The position numbers were made by a program, and so were the translations under genes. Positions 35,901 through 47,465 of a stretch of 64,000 nt of DNA are shown here, in pieces. The stretch's first letter is position 1. Each line of letters starts with the position of its first letter. The stretch is from positions 25,482,246 to 25,546,245 of the forward strand of contig NC_054084.1 in NCBI RefSeq assembly GCF_017562075.2. The letters run 5' to 3'. Below the pieces are notes generated by a model. It searched no databases. It was not told the DNA's origin and saw nothing but the letters and a program-made list of their open reading frames with translations. The stretch is from Anopheles merus. Lineage: Eukaryota > Arthropoda > Insecta > Diptera > Culicidae.

Positions 35901-38391
35901 CATCAATAGCCAGCAACGGCCGATGAAAGCTAAAATGACAACCGAATTTCCTTCCTGTCAGACCGGAAACAGCTTTTTTTGCATGCCATTTTGTTTGCCG
36001 ATACATGCCCGGAACGCGTCGATAATGAACTTCAAAAACCCTAACAGCCCTTTCCAGTGGCCCTTCAAACGCCCGATGGCGTAATGTTTCGCGCACCCCG
36101 GAGCCTCCGGGCACGTGCTCGCGGCAAAACAGTTATGCGCGCCAAGCCTCAGTTATGCTAAGCGAGCCCTATGCTGGTGGCTTCAAGGGGCTCGGTACAT
36201 CGGTACATACGCATAAGCACTTGTGTCTGTCTACCTTCCGCACCACCACCACCACCAGGGTGTAAGCAGCGTTGCATTTTATTGCTTCTTTTGGCTAACA
36301 AGAAGGTTGGAGGGAGAAAAAATATAATCAAACCAGTTATTAACAACGTATCAAAACGGCAGGATTGCGTGAATGTGCACTGCCCCTGCCGGACGTGTGC
36401 AGTGGTGGCGATTGTACGACTGTACGAAAATGCAGCCTTTTGCAGCCTGCAGTCATGTGCATTACATGAGACCCCTGTCCATTTCCACCCTCCCCTTTTA
36501 CGGCTCCACGTTGCACGTGTTGGTAGAGGCCACAACGTTAGTAAAGGCAACCTTGACGTTCAAAAACGAGTTGTGGCATGCTGCGGTTTAATAAACCGAA
36601 ACGATTCACGACCCAACACGAGTACGGCGCTTAACCGTTGTGTGTCCTCTTTTGGGTTAGATGTTTTACCGGTACACGATGCCATTACACGACACTCGCG
36701 CAAAAGGATAAATCTACCGAAACTTGCCCACAGTTGCCTTGAAGATGCCGCGTGTCCTAAAATAAACCAACTACCAGACTTACCTTAAACTTATCCTTCA
36801 CGATGCCGGACGTGTAGAGGTAGATGCTAATGTCCTCGTCCGGACAAACGTCCTGCCCATTGCCCCGCTTCCACACGCAGTCCTCCCGCGTCGTGTTGAA
36901 CGAGTCCGGATCGCCCAGGTAGAGGGCCTGCGCCAGAAGATGCTGTGCCTGCGCGTCTATAAATTGGTCTTGCGGTTGGTTTTTTGTGTGTTTGGGTGTG
37001 TGTGTGTTTTTTTTTTGTTTGTTTCGTTTTGTTTTGCGCGCGATTGTTTTGGAGGTTCGAGGGGTTCGTTTGGCGCACCATGCAAACCATTAAAACGTAC
37101 AAAACCAGATCGAATCATATGCTTTCAAAAGAAATTGGGGGTTTGGAAAACGAATGACAGCGAAGATAGAGTGCATTGTAGGTGTGGGTGCACGATGGTG
37201 ATGAAGCGGGTATTTTGGTGGATGAAATGTATGATAAATGTATGGAAAATGGTGAAGATGCTCCCACGAAAACAGGGTGTGAGTTTGCGTGAGGTTAGAA
37301 CAAACAAAGTAGGAGGCAGAAAGACGCAGTAGACGCCCGAAAGTGATGAGAAAAAGAAAAAGATTGCCGAAAAAAAGAACCCAGAAGACAAGATTCAAAC
37401 CATTTCATTCTAATTATTTCGTGCCAGAATGCATAATACGAAAGAACAGAACTGCTTGAAATGTGCTCGAATAGCTCGATGATGCAACGCGACACTCACA
37501 CATGCACAGAAGGGATGTATTAAGTAAGCAGACGGTAAAGATAGACTAGTGACGGAGCGTGATGGAAATTAGTATCCATGGTAACGCCTGCAATACACCG
37601 GCACATGGCGCCAACTCGGGCTTGAGTAGATGTAGTAGTAATAGTAGTAGTAGTACTAGTAGTAGTAGTGGTAGTAGCTATAGGCATGCTTGTGCGTGCA
37701 TATGTACCGGGTGCGTACACATGGTCCGGCTGGTAGTAACCGTGAACCGTGAAAGTGATCGACTTGTTCTCTCGTTCTCTGTGCGTGTTTTTTTTTGCAC
37801 ATGCACTTGCACACATAATAAGCACACACACATACACACACAAAGAAAAGCCATATGATTCGTGTCGATGGTTTTCCATTGTTTGGTTGTTGCTGGGGTT
37901 GGCTCCAGACGCAGTTGTATTAATTGACACCGCTTGCATTGCTGTTCGCCGCTGCGAGATGCGCGATTTTTTATTCAATTTCCTGCTCATTGTCGTTTAA
38001 GGGCACGCATATGAGTGCAGATGAGACACACATTTCGATTGTTTGATCTTTACTTCATATGTAATGATTAATTCTGTTAAATTTAATACAGTGACTAAGG
38101 CTTTACTTCAATTTTTAGGACAACAACCACATTTGGGGTTCGTCGCCTGAAGTAGCAAAATCTCTCGTAGCAAATTTTACTCTATTAAATTACATCACTT
38201 AATATTTTCAACGACAGTGTTTCCTCCAACGCGGGGGGGGCTCACTACAAACGCATCCTCCCTGCTTCCTCGATGATGATGAAGGGTTGCGATGATAGCT
38301 CTCAAAAAGGCGCTCAAAACAAACACTTACAAATCATTACACCACCGCTGACCAGCATCGAGCAGAGAGCGATCTTCACTAGCAGCACCAT
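32942..38391 (-). CDS. Secreted lipase L4
   Basis: A pancreatic-type lipase. Exons in transcription order are 38391-38331, 36956-36784, 34456-34333, 34256-34011, 33943-33761, 33690-33492 and 33032-32942, giving 358 residues with phase closing exactly. The signal peptide is MVLLVKIALCSMLVSGG. The catalytic residues are Ser180 (GHSLGA), Asp204 (ALDPAR) and His269 (LCSHIWAI). The last exon encodes a cysteine-bearing tail (SGSYCI ... FCPSKPS ... CCI) where other family members have a G-x-Y-Y strand. Without splicing of the final intron the frame ends at TAA one base into the donor, which would hide this exon. L4 is closest to L5 in intron positions, the HGY/HGF region and the cysteine tail, so they are probably sister duplicates. 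Confidence 0.9.
34457..36783 (-). other. Intron 2 of lipase L4
   Basis: About 2.3 kb. It holds short GT-rich triplet runs near 34680 and a poly-A stretch near 35790. No exon was recognised. Confidence 0.65.
36957..38330 (-). other. Intron 1 of lipase L4
   Basis: About 1.4 kb, with a TAG/GTA triplet repeat and CA-rich sequence. No exon was recognised. Confidence 0.65.
37632..37677. repeat. TAG/GTA trinucleotide repeat
   Basis: Imperfect TAG repeat with two or three interruptions inside L4 intron 1. Confidence 0.9.
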
Positions 38392-40207
38392 GCTGGACGT
38401 TTGGGTTGGATCACTTGGACACTTTGCAGTAGAAAATCCTAGAACCACTTCTCACACACCAGGAGCCACACACCGATGGCTGGCCCTTTACCCGACACCT
38501 GCCAACAGACGACTGACTGACCACCAGGCACCACCAGGTCCGTGCTGGACAATCCAAGCCCTAGCAAGCAACTGCCGAACGGTCCGTCTGCACAACTGCA
38601 TCAAAGTCGGTCGTGGGGCCGGTCTGGGTCTGCAGGTTTTCACCTGCCGCCACTGCTGCGGCTCTACACCATGACCATGAGCTGGCAGTGTAGCCGCGCC
38701 GCGCGTTCATCGTGCCATCCACCGGGTGGCTCGGGCAAATGAACACAGCGCTGATGTGGGCCGGGTTGTGTGTTCATGCAGACCGCATCTTTGTTACGGG
38801 GCAGTGGTAGTAAGGGTTGCTTTTTTACCAGCGAGTGCGCACATTCGCGCGGCTTAAACCGTTAGATGCAACATTTTCAACGGCACGACCGTGAGGTGCT
38901 GGTGCGTCTGTGTGCGGAAAGCGATCGGTTGGAGGCCACAAATTGGCAGCTAATTGCGGTTGAGATGATAAATTCATTACAACGATAACGAGGGAGGTTG
39001 ACACATGAAAGGGGTAGCGTAGGATTAAGCGAAAGAGAAGGTAACAACAACAAAGAAGAAGTGTTAAGCGCGTTGTAATTACGGATCAACATGTCACTGG
39101 CTGCAATGGTTGCTATTTAGGGCTTCAGAATGAAACGAAAAACTTCTTTACGCGAGAGATTATTAACACTTTGACAGTGAAGATCTTAACTGATCATTTG
39201 CAGGTCAAGGATTCGTTTCTTGTGTTCGCCCTTTGTGCCGTACCGTACATTTAATGCAACGTGAAGACAGTTCATACTTCTTGCTCTCTAATACATCATT
39301 GGCACTAAGTAGGACATACACACGTTCAAAACAAAATCATAAATTTCCTCTCCCATCAACAAAACGTGTCTATAGTCACATAGACAATGGCCGGCGCGTG
39401 GTGTGCCTATTCGAAAAGTCACAAATTAAGTGTGCGGTAATAGCAGGAAAGGAAGATCTCCAAAACCATAGACATAAACAACACCTAGAAGAAGCTTCTT
39501 CAAATGCCAAAACGGTGTAGCAATTGGCCAGCACCTGCTGGGATGATTGAACTTCTTCCCCATTCCGAGCACGTTTCAACCATTGTGACGGTGAGTTTGC
39601 CTAGCTTACCCGAACCGCACATTGTTGAAGTCCGTCCCTAACCGCTCCAAAAGGGAAACCAAACCGTGAGGGGCACGCTGTATGGGTGAATTCATTTTTG
39701 CGAACCAGCAACCGAGAAACCGAATGAACACGCGCCAGAAAGCTTACCGTGCGTTGAAGCTGAAACATGACCCGGTTTGGTTTTAGTAGTGTAGTAGAGC
39801 AAACAGCCGAAACTTGGAGGTTAAATCGTACAAGTTCCATCTTCTTCCGGAAAATGTGCTGAAATGATTGTTCTTGAGCTGAAAAATGTGCAGTTTGTTC
39901 TCAATCGAGCGGCCCAAAACCACGCAAAACACATGTTACACGATGTTTTGGGTTTATTTACAGCGATAAATCGAACTTAATGCTAGCGAGCTATGATGTT
40001 GTTTTCGTTTTTTTTCTGCAAATTGATACTGCCTCCTTGCATCTCTCATGCATTTCTTTAAGCTTGCCCTGTTGCTTGCTTTAATACTGGTATTTGTAAA
40101 ACCAAATGATTTTTCATTTTGTAATGCGTTAGGAATTACACTGCACCTTGTCCTTTGCGGTTGTTCTTCAATTTCAATATCTCAATTCCAGTTCTTCAAT
40201 TAGTTGC
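38392..40207. other. Spacer between lipases L4 and L5
   Basis: L4 5' flank and L5 3' flank. No gene was recognised. Confidence 0.5.
39953..39958 (-). terminator. Candidate polyadenylation signal of lipase L5
   Basis: AATAAA on the minus strand about 250 bases past the L5 stop. Confidence 0.4.
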
Positions 40208-43200
40208 TTAGTTAAACGGACAGTTCATGTTCTGCTCCATATGAACACAGTATCCTCCAGTCACACTAAAACAAAAACAAAAGAAGAAAAAAACAGTTCA
40301 TAAAAATTGAATGCTAATAAAATCGCCAACTTGTCTTACTTTCCCGGTGTATCCTGCCCGACGGTGAGCCATTTCATTCGCACACGGTTCGACTTCACGA
40401 AGGGTATCCGGTTGTCTGGCACACATCCGGACGGGCAACGGAACGCACGCATCGGTCTGGAGGCTAGAATGGCATTGGCAAGGTAGCACACACTCAGAAA
40501 GTGGCTACAGCGGGCTTGTTCTGTGAAGTGACATTAAACATTTAAAACTTCTGAACAGTGAAACAGTAGTGGGAAGTTAAACGTATTCTTACTAATTCGA
40601 TCACCCTCACAATAAGGCTGCACCTGGCCACCGTTAATGCAAAAGTCCACCCGACCCGAAAACGAGCTCTGCCCGAGCAGGCCAGCATTGGTGTGTATGA
40701 TCTGCACCGAGCGGGCATCATCCCTAGTTAGACGAAACTTTTTCGATGCATGCTTCTCTATCAAGGGTCGTGCTGGATCGAGACCTGCAAAAAAGATGTG
40801 ATATTTGTAGCAAATTTTCTTAAAATGAAATAAAATTCAAAGAAAGCATTACCTATAATTTTATACTGCTTTTTCGTTAGATGGTTACTCATCATGCCGC
40901 ATATGTGTGCCCCAAGGGAGTGTCCTACGCACGTGATCTGTTTGCTTGTACAGCCGGCAAACGTTAAGAAGGAATAAAGCTGTGAAAACAAAATATTTTT
41001 CCGAATTAAATCGGCTCCTTAAAGCGTGCTTTTAAGCTTAAATTCATACCTGTGCCGTACACTGTGACACCAGCTTGGTGTTGGAAAGCGATGAGAAGTA
41101 GCACGGATACTGCGACAACACCTCCCAGTCGACTGCAAACACGTTAAACTTACGCGAAAGGTAGGCTGAGAAAAGCGAAAGAAAGACAGGTAGAACAGTT
41201 GTAAAAGCTCGCGCACGTGTCGGAAAGCTCTGCGCGAAACGCTTCAACCGGTGGCGAAGCGTTTCGCCTATAAATGAATCGTTTTTGTGTTTTATATGTT
41301 TTGAATTAATTTTTTGTCTTGTTACTGCATTAAATGGTGTAATCTTCTTCTAGCTTCAAGGAGTTTTGCTGTATCATTACCATCCTTCAGGAACATTATG
41401 TGCCGGCTCGTCTGCGTCCCGTTGAAACCATGGATGATGATCGCCGTCTGCTGGTTCGTTTTGAAGCCGACCTTGAAGATGGACTTCGGCTCGTTCATAT
41501 CGATGATTCGGCCCTTCCGAAAGGTTCTGTTAAATGGCGTGTGGCAATGCATGCAAATGAAAGCAAAATTAGTGATAGTTAGTGGTGCTCAGCGTTTTTG
41601 TCGATTTATCGCTCTTATTATCGTTTTTTTTTGTTTCCACCCCCTAGAAGGTAGGAAGTAGTGCAAAGTGAACGAAAATTGCACCCAACGAAAGATAGAT
41701 TCCGTCCCGTTTGCACCAAAATTATCATTACTCGCTGCGTTGGAGCATAACGTCACCAAAGCAAGGTGAAGGCTTCGACCGTAGCATGTAAATGAGAACG
41801 AACGAAAGCGCACGCGATCGGCAGTAACTGAAGAAACCAGAAGGCCGGAAAACAAGCGGCAAACATCTCCCGCGGAAGTGACGGAATTCCATCCGGGGCA
41901 CCCAGGAAGAAGGGTGGCGAGCAGCCGTTGCAGTGAAAATGCTTCACGCGCCATGTGCGGGAGGTTTAAAAAAGTTGCAGACAATCAACGCAGCAAGCGA
42001 CGCTTGTAATTGTTATTACAGATTATCTTTTCCGTTGGCTATATCCACCTATGCGTTAGAGATTCGATTGAAGATTTTAGTATAAAGAGAAAGACAAAAT
42101 CAGGTACACTGATGTGCGAAAAAATATCACTTTATTTAACGTAAGACAATACATGTCAACCAAACCAGCGGCAACACAAATGAATCTTGCGATTAATGTT
42201 TTATCCATCACACTCACAAAAGGAAGGAAGTTCGGATCGGTCTGTTGCATCGCAGTGCATTGTAATTGTCTTCGCGAAAGGGTGGAAAGATGGGAAGAAT
42301 TAATTCATACCACCGGGCGAAAGTAACACTTGCAGCCTCGACATACACTTCCTGGGCGTGTTGGAAGCGATCTTTGATTGCAGTTGTGATAATGCAAACA
42401 GCAAGAAACAAAGCACGCATCATGCACGGATGATCGCAAGCCTTTTTCCCATAACGATGGTGATGACGGTTGGTTCCATGCATGCTCAGTCGATGAAAGC
42501 ACCTTCAGCTGAGAGACCCCGTTCAATTTTGCACCCATTTTTTTATTATTAGTAGATCGAACCCGAAGAAAAGCTCAGGTGACGAAAAGGGCACGACGGT
42601 GATTATGACTCAATTTAAATCGTATCAGTTAGAGAGGGTGCAGCAATTCTTCGGGGGCACGGCAATAGTGCCCTGGTGTCACACATTTCCTGCCGTATGG
42701 TTCCTTCTGACTTTCACTTTTCTTGAGGTTTCGATCTCTTGTGCTTTCCTTCTCGCACACGGAAAAGCACCCCGGTTAATTGCGATGATGTAATTGAGCG
42801 TCGAGATGGTGTTGATGGATAAGGTATTTCATCAGAATGTAGCCGGCATCTCGGCCCTCAATCGGTAGCTCCTTGGGTAGTTTAAAGATCTTAAACGCAA
42901 GCAAAACATACACTCCATGGGAAACTATTCCACAAGGCAGTCAAGAGATGATTCCGTGCATCGTTAGCGTTTGATCGTGTAGAGAAAAGTAGTCACATCG
43001 CCTTGCGGAAAAACGAAAAACCCCCACCGCCAACGGCAAATGTGCCATTTAGTGACTTCAATGCGCGTACCGCGGTAAGCAACGAGCCCAGCGAAGCAAA
43101 CACGAACAACAGCATGCAGTTGTCGCCGAGTGCACACAGTGGGACTTTCTTCTACCGGCGCTTTCCGTTGTTGTTCCGCCTGATCGCTCGATCTTCGTGT

Positions 43201-46200
43201 GTTGCATCGGGTTAACCTTGCCGGCAGGGGTTTCTGCTAACTAAATCAGGCGGTGGTGAGGCAAGGATCACGATTCTGGTGTGCCCGTTGGTGCCTGTTT
43301 CCCCATAAATGGTGCCCATTTTATGAATCTTCTGTGACACTGTGTACGAGGAAGAACTCATCATAGAGAGGAGCGTGCAAAAAATAGGCAGTCTGTACGC
43401 TATGAGATTTACAACTCTTTAACGTTTGATACTGAAAAGGATGTAAGGGTAAAGAGAGTTTCGTGCATGTGTGGAGAGGTATTTTTTATTTGAAAATTGA
43501 ACTCTCCCATGGAGATACTGTCGCCTCGGAATACATAGTGACATGACAGTTTCTTTTTTAAGTGTTGGTTGTATTCAAACGCACGAAATTGAAAGTTTTC
43601 TTAAAAACACAAGAAAAATGCTTCCGGAGAAATTCCTTTTTCTCTACCAGAATGAAGACATTACGGTGTTTAAAACAAAAATGAGCACTAATAAATAATG
43701 GCAATGCCGAATTCAACATCCAACAGAAATGCTTAACCATTATTGCGAACCTATCTTCAACCGGTATGTGGAAGCACTCGGTTAATTGATCGATACAGTT
43801 AGCTTCTTCCCCCTGTTTCGCATTGAGTGGCTAGAATTTTGCAGCTGTTGAAGAAGCTCGCACCACAACCACAATAGGAAAAGGGGAAAGTAAACTCCAG
43901 ACGTGGCTCCAAACATATGATTACGTCGATTATTAAAACGGTCCACTTGAAACTTCAATAAACGGTTCGCTGCAAAACAGGAGGGAAGTCGTATTCGAAC
44001 GGGTGAACTATGCTGTAAAGATTTGCTTTGTACTCCAAGAAGTGCTTTGTGCCAATAGTGCGTAGCCATCATTGAGAGCTAACGGAGATGCTACAAGATG
44101 TAAAGGGAATTCGCAAAGTAATCAATCACCATTCAATTAGCGTTGAAGCCGGCCCGAAAAGAGAGACGTTTCCGTGAGTGTGTCGAATTAATTGTTTTAC
44201 GATCAAACACGCTTGCAGGCGAAGTTCATGATCGCTGAGGTGAGCTAACAATGATGTGCTACTTTCCGGATTTATAGAAGAAACACGCGTAACTGGTTTT
44301 AAAGGAATATCATGGTTCAAATGAAAGACTTCGCTGCGTAGAAATCGAGCGAAAGAGTGATAAAGCTCTGTGAATGTCAGATACATCGCACATTGATTCG
44401 TCCAGTGGTCCTCTATGGACACGAGTTTTGGACCATTCGAGCGGAAGATGCAAACGCTTTAGGCGCGTTTTAGCAACGCATCCTTCGGACCATCTTTGGC
44501 GATGTGTTGGAGTTTGGAGAAGAAGGATGAACCATGAGCTTGCTGAGCTGTACGGCGAACCAAGCATCCTGACAGTAGCGAAGGCTGGCAGGATATGAAC
44601 ACCAAGAAAGTGTTCGATAGCGATCCCCAGTTCGACATGAGGTGCAGCACAGCGAACTCGATGGCTGGGTCAAGTGAAGCGAGATCTGTCGGAGATCGGA
44701 TGTCTAAATGGATGGGAGGCTGCAGCCAGTGACTAAGGTCGCATCCTGGATATTGGTTGCTGACCAGGCTATGTCACGGCGAAGTACTCTATCGCGCCAA
44801 GTAGGCCAACAAAAGAGAGAGAGAGCTTTGTAAATATTGTCATTTTTAAAGTAAAGTTTTATGTTACATAGCTACAGTTTACAGCCTTAAATTAAAAAAA
44901 AATGCATCGAGTACCTAGAAACTTCTTCAAAATACACAAATACCTCAAAAAAGTGTAAAAGTATAATTTTCTCAAATTACAATCAGCAAAACATGATCCT
45001 CATGAATGATTGATCATAAAACAATGAGTCTGTGTCAACGCTCTCATCCTGCACGATGCTGCTCCAAATCCAAGACTTACTGACAACTTTTACCGTCCAT
45101 TAGCCGCTATCAATGGCCGCGTTTAACGACCACGCGGGAGATGTTGATTATCGCGTACCTTATTATCTTTAATCGATCTACAACGAACACGAGTGGTGCA
45201 CAGGAACGACAGCATGATGCTAATTTAATGTACAACCGTCCGGCACAGCAATTGCAGCAAGGGCAGACGATACAAGCAGTCAAGACGCTGCTATGATAAT
45301 GAAATTTCACTCTCACTGATTGTGCGTGAGCTAGTTTGTTGTTGGCGGGAGAGGGCTTCTTACTGCAAAGAGAAGCTTTGTCATGTCCTTGAGCGAATGG
45401 GGCGTGTGCAGAGGAAATCCGGCCTGCACGGCCGGGAGTAGAAAGTGAAAACGGAACCAGTTTGCGTGAAGGGCACTCATTAGACGGGAGAGGAGTAATA
45501 AAATTCTTCCCCTTCGATCAAACTGTGCCCAATGCATGCATCCAATGCGTTGCAGTTCAGTCCCGTGCGCATTAGTAGCACAGTGACCCACAAATGATCA
45601 TCACCCCCCAAGGTTTGTACTGCCGTGGCGTGGGCAGTGCAAGTGCAGTTGTTAGTTGTGCAATTGAGGTGGAAAACCGTTACGCAGCTTTCGATCGTAT
45701 TTTGGTGACCCTTTTTTAGCTCTGCCCAGGTTTCGAGAGATACCAAATGCCATGACACCATGCAATAATAGTTCTTGTAGCAAAACAGGATTTCCTGCTT
45801 CCCGGGAATCGAAAAACAAGTTGGAAAGGAATCTGCAAAGGTGAAGCTACTGACACCGCTACTAGCTACCTGGTTGGGCGAGGCGTTTGGAATGGCATTC
45901 AAACACCCTTTTGAGTGACATGGTTGTACCGGTATTTGCCGTTAAAAGAGAGCCGAACTTAAACGATGTCTTGAGTTCCCTATTTATGTTGTTTTAGAGA
46001 AAAAGAAAGTTCATTTTGCGAATGACATCGTAAGTAAGTTTTTCCCATTGGTTCGTTCATCTTTTAAGACACTATCTAAATCATTATAAAACTATCGATT
46101 TAAACAATGAGTGTATGATCTTCAGCTGCCTTAAGAGAACTTATATCTGTTGATCGTTTATTCGCTTATACACCACCAAGCGCTAATGGATGCAATTGTA

Positions 46201-47465
46201 TTCCTTGGCCCTTGGCAAAGTCATAAAAAGACTCCCTTAGCTACTAATATTATTAATCACTTGCAGTTGCAGTTTTCACACAGCAAACATTAAAACTCAT
46301 CACATCGTTAACTGGTGACGTTTCCCCCCGGTGTGTTGCTTATTCTGCAAACACAAGAAAGCAACACACGATAGACGCGATAGGCCAATGCTCTATGTAC
46401 GACTATTGTCTAGCGCACCCTTGCTTCTGCTTTATTTTATGCAGTCGATTGTCTTTACAGGTGCAACGTTAATTTCCTCTTCTTGGGCGTGCTGCTGCCA
46501 CGGTTGAGAGGCCGCTACTGAACCTGGGATTGTTTTATTATCCTTCGCTCAAGCCTGTTTTGTTATTTAGTTCGATAAAAATTCCCGTAAACAGTCGCTT
46601 TCGCCGTTTTGGTAGCTGGTGTAAATCAACACCTCAAGCAGCAGCACGTGTGGCTAGTGTTTTCCTAGAGGTTTGAGTAGCGAGTTGAAAGAGCGAAACT
46701 AAAGACAATAAATAGACTGGAGTGTGGTGTGGCAAGTCGTTAAAAATTAGCGGAATCGATGTGCTCCAAAAGTCAGATATTATAGTTATATTTCAGCAGG
46801 GGGTTCTTAATTATTTTATAGACAATTAAAACCTGTTCTCTAGAGAAATTAATTAAACCATAATGAGGGCATTATTATGAAAGAGTTATACAAAAATAAC
46901 TGTTCTTTTTTTTCTATCTATTACACAAGCAGAAATGGGCGCAATCCATCACAAGTTGACAAGCAGCTCTAGGTTTTCTTTTAGTTAAAATCAATTCCAA
47001 ACCATACTTACGGTGTGTAGAGGAAAAACTTAATGTCCTCGTGTGGGCACTCGTAGTTCTTTGTCCACATGCAGCGAAAGAAGTTGAGATCCAGCACGCC
47101 ACCCTGAAAAATGGCGCCTATCCCTGCCGGCAGCCGACAGAAACGCAGAACAGAACAGAAGAACAATGTGTCAAACGAAGGACATGTGAAGGTGTAACAA
47201 TTTGCTCCATTACACGCAACTACTAAATCGAACACTAATCACTAGCTCATTAAACCGCAAACCCACGCCATATGCTTAAACACTCCCCAACTAATCTGTG
47301 AGAAACTCTTGCATTTTTTGTGCAAAACACAAAACACAACAGAATCACTTTTTACTTGCAAAACAAATGCTCCCAACTAAGTGCAGTGTAGACAACCGGA
47401 CACCACAATTTACCTGCCAGCAGCGATAGAACGGTAAGCACCCCGAATAATAGCCTCATAATCAT
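40208..47465 (-). CDS. Secreted lipase L5
   Basis: A pancreatic-type lipase. Exons in transcription order are 47465-47414, 47123-47012, 41526-41381, 41165-41050, 40979-40853, 40784-40593, 40520-40340 and 40265-40208, giving 327 residues. The signal peptide is MIMRLLFGVLTVLSLLA. The catalytic residues are Ser163 (GHSLGA), Asp187 (GLDPAR) and His255 (RCSHFLS). The last short exon encodes TGGYCVHMEQNMNCPFN, matching the cysteine tail of L4. One more intron than L4 splits the region between VDW and GHSLG (40980-41049). Intron 2 is 5.5 kb and contains a retroelement relic and a lectin-like relic. The donor before the last exon reads as a stop (TAA) if unspliced. Confidence 0.88.
44398..44813 (+). 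mobile_element. Relic of a non-LTR retrotransposon (3' end of the reverse-transcriptase ORF)
   Basis: Broken frames read VWRRRMNHEL, then LYGEPSILTVAKAGR, then after a frameshift KKVFDSDPQF, and later fragments like LSEIGCLNGWEAA. This series is typical of the C-terminal end of jockey/R1-type elements in mosquitoes. Several stops and frameshifts show it is dead. The clade is not certain. Confidence 0.6.
45480..45832 (-). pseudogene. C-type-lectin-like exon or relic nested in L5 intron
   Basis: After an acceptor-like CACCTTTGCAG the minus strand reads LFCYKNYYC followed by WHLVSLETWAEL. This looks like the opening half of a C-type lectin domain, where HLVSLE(T/S)-x-x-E is characteristic. Farther on, HLWVT and a frameshifted segment resemble the later part of such a domain, but the conserved WxxxEP and final cysteine region is not seen. 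The frame stops at 45480. It could be a truncated gene copy or a real exon of a small nested gene on the same strand as L5. A possible upstream exon (ATG near 45934, ending CCA G|GTAGCT) would require an intron of only about 40 bases, which argues against it. Confidence 0.38.

Larger units (their letters stand above)
41527..47011 (-). other. Intron 2 of lipase L5
   Basis: A 5.5-kb intron holding a non-LTR retroelement relic (44398-44813, plus strand) and a C-type-lectin-like relic (45480-45832, minus strand). Nothing else was recognised. Confidence 0.65.

Noticed and set aside
35887..36114. Minus-strand 75-codon frame in L4 intron 2
   Set aside because: It shows no lipase similarity and does not fit the intron phase (0) between exons 36784 and 34456.
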